9,267 nt of DNA, from contig CAIZGQ010000636.1 in the NCBI GenBank assembly GCA_903932565.1, forward strand, positions 1 through 9,267, in the 5' to 3' direction. The notes below the pieces were generated by a model. It worked only from the letters and a program-made list of their open reading frames with translations. It did not search any database and was not told the DNA's origin. This document shows positions 1 to 5,633 of the stretch, piece by piece (position 1 is the stretch's first letter; every line of letters starts with the position of its first letter). The position numbers and the translations under genes are program-made. The stretch is from an uncultured Hyphomicrobiales bacterium. GTDB lineage: Bacteria; Pseudomonadota; Alphaproteobacteria; Rhizobiales; Beijerinckiaceae.

Positions 1-236
1 GATTCCTTCGCGATCTGGGCATGGAAGACCACCTGGAGGAGCAGGTCGCCCAACTCGTCTTTCAGATCGATCTTGTCGCCACGCTCGATGGCGTCCACGA
101 CCTCATAGGCCTCCTCAAGGCAATAGGGCGCGATGCTCGCCGAATCCTGCTTCAGATCCCACGGGCAGCCCGTGACCGGCGTGCGGAGCGCTGCCATGAT
201 TTCGAGAAGGCGGGCGATATCGGGCGATGGTTTCAT
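1..236 (-). CDS. mazG: MazG nucleoside triphosphate pyrophosphohydrolase (5' part, cut by left edge)
   Basis: MazG hydrolyses (d)NTPs to NMP and pyrophosphate in the cytoplasm, which cleans the nucleotide pool and in some bacteria tunes (p)ppGpp-linked stress responses. Only the first 78 codons are visible; family members are usually about 260-280 residues, so most of the gene lies beyond position 1. The visible part has the family block GCPWD at residues 23-27 and the Mg-binding signature EExxE (EEAYE, 41-45) followed by ExxD (ELGD, 61-64), then LLLQVVFHAQ. I chose the ATG at 236-234 because the family has only a short leader before the LLEIMAALR helix. An in-frame ATG at 263-261 would add nine residues, and neither start has a strong ribosome binding site. 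The gene lies downstream of the cold-shock gene on the same strand, but a terminator separates them, so it is probably transcribed on its own. Confidence 0.93.
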   Translation of the reverse strand, partial: MKPSPDIARLLEIMAALRTPVTGCPWDLKQDSASIAPYCLEEAYEVVDAIERGDKIDLKDELGDLLLQVVFHAQIAKE

Positions 237-300
237 GGGGTCCGCTTTCACGCGCCACGGCATTTCGGACGCGCCTGAAAAAGTGCTGGAGGCGAAGACA

Positions 301-337
301 ATAAAAAACGAGCGCCGCAGCAAGCCGGGGCGCTCGT
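301..337 (-). terminator. Rho-independent terminator of the cold-shock gene
   Basis: A perfect 9-bp stem pairs positions 308-316 (ACGAGCGCC) with 329-337 (GGCGCTCGT) around a 12-nt loop. Read on the minus strand, the hairpin is followed at once by a run of T residues (complement of the A run at 303-308). It begins about 35 nt after the stop codon of the tandem cold-shock gene, where an intrinsic terminator is expected. It would uncouple that gene from mazG. Confidence 0.85.
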
Positions 338-371
338 AAATGATTGGAGAAGCGGAGTTCGATCCGCAGCG

Positions 372-1061
372 TTAGCCGAGTTCGATCGACACAGCTTCGC
401 GGCCCTTGGGCGTGTCGACCACGCGCATGGCAACGGCCTGACCTTCAGCCAGTGACTGGATGCCGGCCGGACGCAGGACGGAGATGTGGACGAACACATC
501 CTTGCCGCCATCATCACTCGCGACAAAGCCGAAGCCCTTGGCATCGTCAAACCACTTGACCTTGCCCATGAGTTCGATCGCCTGAGACGCATCTGGTGTG
601 CGGCGGGGCGCGCCACCTGCGCCACCGCGCGGGCTGTCGAAGGAGCGGGGTGCGCGGGGAGCTTCGCTGGCGGTTGAAGTGTCGACTTCAACAACGCGCG
701 TCACTTGCGCACCCTTCATGCCCTGGCCAACGACGACCTTGAGCTTGCTGCCCGGAGGCACAGACTCGTGGCCGGCTGAATGCAGAGCATTCACATGAAG
801 AAAGGCATCGCCCTGTCCATTTTCAAGTTCGACAAAGCCGAAGCCCTTGTCTGCCTTGAACCACTTGACGGTTGCATCGACGGTTGGGCCACCCGCTGCG
901 GGCTCAGCTCCAAAACCACCACCGGCTGGTGCAGTACCAGCTGGGGCGCCGCCGAATGCGGGCCTGGGACGGCTCGGGGGGCGGAAATCGTAAGATGGCA
1001 TTGGTCCATCATCATCGAACCCACGCTTCCTGGGTCCCCGAAAGTCTTTACCCTTGCTCAT
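372..1061 (-). CDS. Tandem cold-shock-domain protein (CspA family, two CSDs)
   Basis: This 229-residue protein has two cold-shock domains, OB folds that bind single-stranded RNA or DNA and act as RNA chaperones. CSD1 spans about residues 62-127, with RNP1 KGFGFV at 72-77 and RNP2 AFLHV at 86-90. CSD2 spans about 164-229, with KGFGFV at 175-180 and VFVHI at 189-193. Both keep the TVKWF/KVKWF strand. Residues 1-60 are low in complexity and rich in Arg, Gly, Pro and Ala. The linker at 128-160 is also Arg/Gly/Pro-rich, as in disordered RNA-binding tails. Single-domain Csp proteins are about 70 residues; two-domain versions are known in Alphaproteobacteria. The ATG at 1061-1059 has a GGAGAG element about 12 nt upstream. 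A strong terminator follows. The exact cellular role (cold, stationary phase or general RNA chaperone) cannot be read from the sequence. Confidence 0.95.
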   Translation of the reverse strand: MSKGKDFRGPRKRGFDDDGPMPSYDFRPPSRPRPAFGGAPAGTAPAGGGFGAEPAAGGPTVDATVKWFKADKGFGFVELENGQGDAFLHVNALHSAGHESVPPGSKLKVVVGQGMKGAQVTRVVEVDTSTASEAPRAPRSFDSPRGGAGGAPRRTPDASQAIELMGKVKWFDDAKGFGFVASDDGGKDVFVHISVLRPAGIQSLAEGQAVAMRVVDTPKGREAVSIELG

Positions 1062-1251
1062 AGGAATGCTCTGCTCTCCGCCGATCCGATCTGGCTTCTC
1101 AAATGCTTGGTGACGATAGTTTATCCAGGCTGACCAGACCTAAATAAGAATGCCAAAGCCGGAAACCGGAACAGCATTTAGGACGCATTCAACACATGGT
1201 CTGCGAACCAAGTTTAAGTTCTAGCAGAATTACTTTGCATCTGGCTACGGC

Positions 1252-1263
1252 TTTTGGCCAAAA
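1252..1263. repeat. Perfect 12-bp palindrome TTTTGGCCAAAA
   Basis: A perfect dyad with no spacer lies in the divergent intergenic region, about 190 bp upstream of the cold-shock start and 340 bp upstream of the transporter start. It could be a regulator-binding site, but no known operator consensus was recognised and it may be chance in A+T-richer DNA. Confidence 0.35.
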
Positions 1264-1308
1264 ATCCATATTCTGATTCGCTTTCTTTCGTCGTAATCGG
1301 CGCGCGTC

Positions 1309-1320
1309 AAAATCGATTTT
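1309..1320. repeat. Perfect 12-bp palindrome AAAATCGATTTT
   Basis: This is a second perfect dyad, centred 57 bp from the first in the same non-coding gap. It shares the A4/T4 outer arms but has a different core (TCGA instead of GGCC) with the arm order reversed, so the two are not copies of one site. Regulatory use is inference only. Confidence 0.35.
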
Positions 1321-1601
1321 CCGACCGATCCATAGGCACGAGTCACGGACGGCTGGCTTTCACACTGCAAATCCTCTTTCCGGCATTATTTTTCAACGTG
1401 GGTCCGAATGGCCTGTTTCTCCCAAGACACATCAAAGCCGGAGGCCAAGAGAATTCAGATATTTGCTGATCTTGCGATTGGGTTTGAAACGCCAGCCCGA
1501 AGACTGCTTGTCTGCAAAGCTTGCCTCGGCGCTCAGTCCGGGCGAACACAGAGATGATCTAACCGATTCATCAGTGCGCTTCGGCTCAAGCTCTCGTCCC
1601 C

Positions 1602-2525
1602 ATGGATTCCTCGCGAAAACTCCTCTCGTCCGGCGCACTACGCTTCGTCGGCAGCCCCTGGATCTTGTTGTCCCTGACCATGCTGGCCTGGGGCGGCAAT
1701 GTCGTGGCGGCGCGTCTCGCACGGGGTGAAATTTCGCCGATGATGCTGGTGTGCCTGCGCTGGGCCGTCGTGCTGGTGGTGCTGGTCGCGTATGCGCCGC
1801 GCCAGATTTTCGTCGAACTGCGCAACCTGCGACCCCATTGGGTGTTCGTGCTGCTGATGGGGGGACTTGGATTTACGCTGTCGAACGGCCTCTTGTTTCT
1901 AGGCGCGCAGACGACGAGCGGCATCAACGTCGCCATCATCCAGGGCACCATGCCCATGTTTGTGCTGATCGGCGCCAAACTGGTCTACGGGTTCAAAATC
2001 GGCCTTGTCCGCGGCCTCTGCGTGTTGCTGACATTTCTGGGCATTTTGCTTGTGATCAGCCAGGGCGACCTCACAACATTGGGCAGCTTGCGCTTTAATT
2101 GGGGCGACGTGTCGGTGGTTGGCGGTTGCCTCGCCTACGCCATCTTCACGCTGGCCTTGCGACAGCGGCCCAACGTGTCGGCTTTCGGCTTTTTTATCGG
2201 CCTGGCATTTGCGGCCTTCCTCACCTCGCTGCCGCCCATGGCGCTGGAAATCGCATTCGGTGCTGCGATCTGGCCGGGTGTGAAGGGGCTGTTCATTCTC
2301 CTTTACGTGGCGATCTTCACGTCGCTTCTGGGCCAGATTTTCTTCATTCGGGCCGTCACCATCGTCGGGCCGGGGCGGGCGGGCATGTTTCAAAATGCCG
2401 TGCCTGTTGTTGGTGCGCTGCTGTCCGTGGCGGTTTTGCGAGAAGAGTTTCATCTTTATCACGCGCTGGGATTGGGGCTTGTGGTGATCGGCATCGTGAC
2501 GGCCGAGCGCCTGGGGCAACGCTGA
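1602..2525 (+). CDS. EamA/DMT-superfamily transporter (RhaT/YdcZ-like permease)
   Basis: This is a 307-residue inner-membrane protein of the drug/metabolite transporter superfamily, normally built from two EamA repeats of five helices each. Hydrophobic segments fit ten helices: repeat 1 at about residues 20-152 and repeat 2 at about 168-303. Family-typical points are the LAWGGNVVAARLA stretch at 28-40 and the late block NAVPVVGALLSVAVLREEF at 265-283, which resembles the conserved P-x-E-end motif of EamA repeats. These carriers export amino acids, metabolites or drugs, and the substrate cannot be assigned here. The ATG at 1602 lacks a clear Shine-Dalgarno sequence, but no in-frame ATG lies further upstream and later ATGs would cut into helix 1. 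The next gene starts 90 nt downstream on the same strand with no obvious terminator between, so co-transcription is possible. Confidence 0.92.
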   Translation: MDSSRKLLSSGALRFVGSPWILLSLTMLAWGGNVVAARLARGEISPMMLVCLRWAVVLVVLVAYAPRQIFVELRNLRPHWVFVLLMGGLGFTLSNGLLFLGAQTTSGINVAIIQGTMPMFVLIGAKLVYGFKIGLVRGLCVLLTFLGILLVISQGDLTTLGSLRFNWGDVSVVGGCLAYAIFTLALRQRPNVSAFGFFIGLAFAAFLTSLPPMALEIAFGAAIWPGVKGLFILLYVAIFTSLLGQIFFIRAVTIVGPGRAGMFQNAVPVVGALLSVAVLREEFHLYHALGLGLVVIGIVTAERLGQR

Positions 2526-2615
2526 GAGCAGGTTGCGTCGTAAAGTGCCCCGCCACAGCGGACGTCCAAACGAAGGTTTCGGGCGTAACCGGATCAGTCG
2601 AAACGTGAGCCTGTC

Positions 2616-3557
2616 ATGCCAATTGCCATCATCGGAGCCGGTCTTGCTGGCCTGTCCGCCGCACGCCAGCTGAGAGAAGCCGGCGTTGCCTCGGTTATCT
2701 TCGAGAAGAGCCGTGGCTTGGGCGGGCGCATGTCGACCCGTCGCGTCGATCACTTGCAATTCGACCATGGCGCGCAATACTTCACTGCCAAAGGCGCACG
2801 GTTTCGCGCACTCGTTGCGGATTGGCAGACGCAGGGCGCGGCCGCGCCATGGGGCGAAGCAAGCTTCGTCGGTGCGCCAGCCATGACATCGCCCGCCCGC
2901 GCCTTAGGCGAAGGTCACCATATTCTCACCGAATGTCAGGTGTCCGCCCTGCAGCGCGGCCCGGACGGGTGGCGCATCGAGACCGCTGCCGGTCCGGTGG
3001 GAGTCGAGGGAAATGGCCATTTCGACGGCGTGTTTCTCGCCATCCCCGCACCGCAGGCGCAGGCGCTTCTTGCCACCTGCGCGCTCAACCTGCCGGGAAT
3101 TGAGACTGTTCAATATGGTCCCTGCATCGCATTGATGCTGGCGTTCGATGCACCGATCAATCTCACAGCGGATCGCATGAAACTCGAGGATCCCGTGATC
3201 CGCTGGATTGCGCGCGATTCCAGCAAGCCGGGTCGCCCACAGGGGCATACCACACTTGTGGTTCATGCCGGGCCCGAATGGTCGCGTGCGCATCTGGAAG
3301 AAACGCCTGTTTCGTTGGCTGATGTGTTGCTCACGCAGTTTCAGAATGTGACTGGCAACAGGGCCGTGCCGATTTATAAATCAGCGCATCGCTGGCGTTA
3401 TGCCCTGGTCGAGCAAGCGGTGGGAACATCTTGCCTGTTTGACGCGGCCGCAGGTATCGGCGCCTGCGGGGACTGGTGTCTTGGGCCACGCGTCGAGGCC
3501 GCGTTCGACAGTGGCGAGGCGTTGGCGAACGCGTTTCTTGCCTCGCGCAGCACGTGA
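2616..3557 (+). CDS. Renalase-like NAD(P)/FAD-dependent oxidoreductase
   Basis: This 313-residue flavoprotein belongs to the amine-oxidase/renalase group (COG3380 type). The N-terminal Rossmann dinucleotide-binding motif is GAGLAG at 7-12, with an acidic E30 at the end of strand 2 for the FAD ribose. It is followed by the flavin-contact segment RGLGGRMSTRR at 33-43 and FDHGAQYF at 49-56. The second FAD-binding block is near the C-terminus: GIGACGDWCLGP from residue 280, then the VEAAFDSGEALA helix. Length and motif spacing match bacterial renalase-like proteins. Characterised renalases oxidise wrongly reduced isomers of NAD(P)H, but that activity is only inferred here. No signal peptide is visible, so the protein is probably cytoplasmic. 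The DCC protein gene begins 9 nt after its stop codon, which indicates an operon and a linked redox role. Confidence 0.9.
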   Translation: MPIAIIGAGLAGLSAARQLREAGVASVIFEKSRGLGGRMSTRRVDHLQFDHGAQYFTAKGARFRALVADWQTQGAAAPWGEASFVGAPAMTSPARALGEGHHILTECQVSALQRGPDGWRIETAAGPVGVEGNGHFDGVFLAIPAPQAQALLATCALNLPGIETVQYGPCIALMLAFDAPINLTADRMKLEDPVIRWIARDSSKPGRPQGHTTLVVHAGPEWSRAHLEETPVSLADVLLTQFQNVTGNRAVPIYKSAHRWRYALVEQAVGTSCLFDAAAGIGACGDWCLGPRVEAAFDSGEALANAFLASRST

Positions 3558-3566
3558 GGCGAGCAG

Positions 3567-3956
3567 ATGTCATCAGAGCCTGCCAAGACAACAATTTTCT
3601 ATGATGGGTCGTGCCCACTTTGCCGTGCTGAGATTTCGCATTATCGCGGCCAAAAGGGTGCGGAGGCGTTGGCGTTTGAAGATGTGTCGCAGACCGCGCC
3701 CAGCGCTTGCGACCTCACGCAATCGGCCGCGATGGCGCGGTTTCATGTGCGTTTGGCCGATGGTCGGCTTCTGTCTGGGGCCGAGGCGTTTGTTGCGGTT
3801 TGGCGCGGCTTGCCACGTTGGCGATGGGCCGCAAATCTCGCTGATCTGCCGGGCGTGCTGCCGGTGCTTGAATTGCTGTATCGCGGGTTTCTGCCGGTCA
3901 GGCCTTATCTGTCACGCGCCTTTGCCATTTTCGCAACGCCACCAGGGACCAGATAG
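3567..3956 (+). CDS. DCC-family (DUF393) thiol-disulfide oxidoreductase-like protein
   Basis: This is a 129-residue protein of the DCC family, named for its conserved Asp-Cys-Cys pattern. The pattern is present as YDGSCPLC at residues 12-19, with D13, C16 and C19 forming a DxxCxxC thioredoxin-like motif. The following helix, AEISHYRG, and the segment FHVRLADGRLLSGAEAFVAVWRGLP also fit the family. Members are annotated as predicted thiol-disulfide oxidoreductases, but few have been studied biochemically. A purine-rich GAGGCGAG lies just before the ATG at 3567, which supports this start. The gene is 9 nt downstream of the renalase-like gene and is probably translationally coupled to it. Its last 59 bp overlap the 3' end of a small membrane protein gene on the other strand. 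Confidence 0.9.
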   Translation: MSSEPAKTTIFYDGSCPLCRAEISHYRGQKGAEALAFEDVSQTAPSACDLTQSAAMARFHVRLADGRLLSGAEAFVAVWRGLPRWRWAANLADLPGVLPVLELLYRGFLPVRPYLSRAFAIFATPPGTR

Positions 3957-4122
3957 CCTCGACCAGGCCAAACGGCCACGCACCCTGCAGAAATCCATAC
4001 GCCGATCCCATCACGCAGGCGAACGCAAAGGCCAGCGTGTACCAATGGCTTTTGCCCTCCAGGGCATAGGTCACGAGCATCAGGGTTACAGCCAGAAGGC
4101 CAAACGCGGTCAATCCATCCAA
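3898..4122 (-). CDS. Small two-helix inner-membrane protein, conserved hypothetical
   Basis: This is a protein of up to 74 residues with two predicted membrane helices, at about residues 5-21 and 28-62 (the second stretch is broken by a turn at YGFLQGAWPFG). A basic tail, RKWQRR, follows. The segment GSAYGFLQGAWPFGLVEAIW has the look of a small conserved alphaproteobacterial membrane-protein family that I know only as hypothetical, and I assign no function. No ATG is available in frame at the 5' end: a stop lies at 4179-4177, and the first usable start is TTG at 4122-4120, with another TTG at 4113-4111. Just upstream, an ATG at 4135-4133 opens another frame (MDKTFGWID). One fewer C near 4108 would join it smoothly to AFGLLAV. 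The start is therefore uncertain, and a frameshift or sequencing error is possible. The 3' end overlaps the DCC gene by 59 bp, tail to tail. Confidence 0.72.
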   Translation of the reverse strand: MDGLTAFGLLAVTLMLVTYALEGKSHWYTLAFAFACVMGSAYGFLQGAWPFGLVEAIWSLVALRKWQRRVTDKA

Positions 4123-4173
4123 ATGTTTTATCCATGAATTTGAGGCGACGCTCGCGCGTGCAGATGGCTGCGC

Positions 4174-4201
4174 TTGTCATATGAACTGAGGCGACTAGAG
4201 T
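4174..4201 (+). promoter_or_regulatory. Possible sigma-70-type promoter for the DUF2252 gene
   Basis: TTGTCA at 4174-4179 matches five of six bases of the -35 consensus, and TAGAGT at 4196-4201 matches four of six of the -10 consensus, with a 16-bp spacer. Transcription would start about 30 nt before the ATG at 4238. The call rests only on consensus matching in the 115-bp gap between two divergently transcribed genes. Confidence 0.3.
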
Positions 4202-4237
4202 TTCGTGTGAACCTATCACGCGACTTGGAATTCCCTC

Positions 4238-5620
4238 ATGGCAGCAAATCTTTCCTCACGCTCTGATCGCTTCAAACAGGGGAAGGCCATGCGCAAGGCG
4301 GTTCCGCGCACCGCCCATGCCGATCTTACCGGTGACCTGACCCGCGATCCTGTTGCCATTCTGGCTCAAAATGATTCTGCGCGTGTGGAGGAACTGCTCC
4401 CGGTTCGCTACCAGCGCATGACAACGGACGCGTTCGCATTTCTGCGCGGATCCGCGGCCGTGATGGCAAATGATCTTGTAAGTCAGCCAATGGTTGGCAT
4501 TCCCGTGCAGGCCTGTGGCGATTGCCACCTGATGAACTTTGGGGCGTTTGGCACACCGGAAGACAATATCCTTTTTGATATCAATGATTTTGATGAGACC
4601 TTGCCGGGCGTGGATTTCACCGTTGATGTGAAGCGCCTCGCCGCCAGTGTGGCCGTGGCGGCGCTCGCAGCGGGTCTTCCGCGGAGCCGGGCGCGTGCCT
4701 TGGCGACCTCGACGGTCAGCGGCTATCACGCCCGCATGTATGACCTCGCAGGTCTCTCGCCGCTGGTGATCTGGCACTCTCGTGTCGAACTTGCCGACGA
4801 GATTGCGCGCATGGGAGATCGTGGCCTCAAGCGCAAGCTGACGGACATCGTCGCACGTACGCGCGGCCAACTCGAGAATGACGATAACTTTCCAAAGCTC
4901 GTGACAGGCTCGACACCGCGCATCGATGACAAGCCACCGACGATTTTCCATCTCGATGCAAAGCTGGATGCCAAGCACAAATTGAAGCCCGACCTGCTGT
5001 TTGAGCAATATGCGGCCGGGCTTGATCCGTCTGTTGCGATGCTGTTGTCGCGCTATGACTTGGCAGACTTTGTGTTCAAGGCCGTTGGCGTTGGCAGTGT
5101 CGGCACCTTCTGCGGTGTGGGCCTGTTCATGTCCGGCGACAATGATCCTCTGTTCCTGCAGGTGAAGCAGGCAGCCGCTTCCGTGCTGGAATGTCTGTCG
5201 CCAAAGCTGTCCTTCAAAGGCGATCAGGGTCGTCGTGTTGTCGAAGGGCAACGCATCATGCAATCGGCGAGCGACATTTTCCTTGGGGTCGCGCAGGACC
5301 AAAAAACCGGCCGCGATTTTTACGTGCGACAGTTGAAGAACCGGCGGCTTGGCGGGGTCAGTGAACTGGCCGAAGCCAGTGCGCTGGAAGATTATGGCCG
5401 CCTGTGTGGGCGCACGTTGGCGCGGGCCCATGCCAAGTCTGGCGATCCAGCGATGATTGCGGGTTATATCGGCAAGGGCGATGCGTTTGCTGATGCTGTT
5501 GGGTCGTTTGCGCTCGCCTATGCGGACCAGACAGCCAAGGATTATGCGGCCCTGGTGGTCGCCAAACCGACAAAGGTTGCGGAGCCTGCGAAAGTCTTGA
5601 AACTTCAAAAGAAAGCCTGA
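4238..5620 (+). CDS. DUF2252 family protein (kinase/phosphotransferase-like motifs)
   Basis: This 460-residue cytoplasmic protein matches the DUF2252 family in length and motif order. Blocks seen are LLPVRYQRM (53-61), FAFLRGSAAVMANDL (66-80), GDCHLMNFG (94-102), FDINDFDET (113-121), DVKRLAAS (130-137), VGVGSVGT (283-290), FLQVKQA (306-312), EGQRIMQSASDIFLG (336-350) and GRTLARAHAKSGD (391-403). The GDxHxxN and DFD blocks resemble the catalytic and metal-binding loops of aminoglycoside phosphotransferase-type kinases. The glycine-rich loop and K310 resemble an ATP-binding lobe. Phosphotransfer is therefore plausible but unproven. The last 20 residues are Lys-rich and look disordered. The start at 4238 has no clear ribosome binding site. 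The ATG at 4289 has AGGGG about 7 nt upstream, but the family-like GKAMRKAVPR segment begins before it, so I kept the longer form. The gene appears monocistronic and converges with the hydroxylase operon. Confidence 0.92.
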   Translation: MAANLSSRSDRFKQGKAMRKAVPRTAHADLTGDLTRDPVAILAQNDSARVEELLPVRYQRMTTDAFAFLRGSAAVMANDLVSQPMVGIPVQACGDCHLMNFGAFGTPEDNILFDINDFDETLPGVDFTVDVKRLAASVAVAALAAGLPRSRARALATSTVSGYHARMYDLAGLSPLVIWHSRVELADEIARMGDRGLKRKLTDIVARTRGQLENDDNFPKLVTGSTPRIDDKPPTIFHLDAKLDAKHKLKPDLLFEQYAAGLDPSVAMLLSRYDLADFVFKAVGVGSVGTFCGVGLFMSGDNDPLFLQVKQAAASVLECLSPKLSFKGDQGRRVVEGQRIMQSASDIFLGVAQDQKTGRDFYVRQLKNRRLGGVSELAEASALEDYGRLCGRTLARAHAKSGDPAMIAGYIGKGDAFADAVGSFALAYADQTAKDYAALVVAKPTKVAEPAKVLKLQKKA

Positions 5621-5633
5621 CAATCAGGCTTTT
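5611..5633. terminator. Shared bidirectional terminator hairpin spanning both stop codons
   Basis: AAAGCCTGA (5612-5620) and TCAGGCTTT (5624-5632) form a perfect 9-bp stem with a 3-nt loop, extended by a G-T wobble. The plus-strand TGA of the DUF2252 gene (5618-5620) and the minus-strand TGA of the hydroxylase gene (5624-5626) pair with each other at the top of the stem. T runs follow on both strands: 5630-5633 on plus, and the complement of the A-rich 5607-5614 on minus. The short U tracts and 3-nt loop make this a moderate rather than strong terminator. Confidence 0.65.

Larger units (their letters stand above)
1062..1601. other. Non-coding divergent intergenic region, about 540 bp
   Basis: This stretch separates the minus-strand cold-shock gene from the plus-strand transporter gene and should hold both promoters. 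It is visibly richer in A and T than the flanking genes. The short open frames within it have no recognisable protein character and mostly need TTG starts. I found no tRNA-like fold, no terminator and no convincing -35/-10 pair on either strand. Two perfect 12-bp palindromes are listed separately. The side next to position 1061 may be a long structured cold-shock mRNA leader, as is common in csp genes, but no specific structure could be demonstrated. Confidence 0.6.

Noticed and set aside
1159..1169. CCGGAAACCGG mini-hairpin in the possible cold-shock leader
   Set aside because: Only four base pairs form with a 3-nt loop and no extension, so it is too weak to call a regulatory structure.
1254..1469. 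A 71-codon plus-strand open frame in the intergenic gap
   Set aside because: It needs a TTG start, has no ribosome binding site and shows no recognisable protein pattern.
1899..2777. A 292-codon minus-strand open frame opposite the EamA transporter
   Set aside because: It spans the transporter, the gap and the start of the flavoprotein gene, and has a His/Arg/Gln-rich translation typical of antisense shadows.
3400..4137. A 245-codon plus-strand open frame crossing the flavoprotein, DCC and small membrane genes
   Set aside because: It overlaps three better-supported genes in another frame, and its Arg/Cys-rich product shows no domain.
4256..5623. A 455-codon open frame on the minus strand covering nearly all of the DUF2252 gene
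   Set aside because: It mirrors the true gene and arises from GC-biased codon use. The translation has no domain motif, is rich in His, Arg and Gln, and the plus-strand frame carries clear family blocks.
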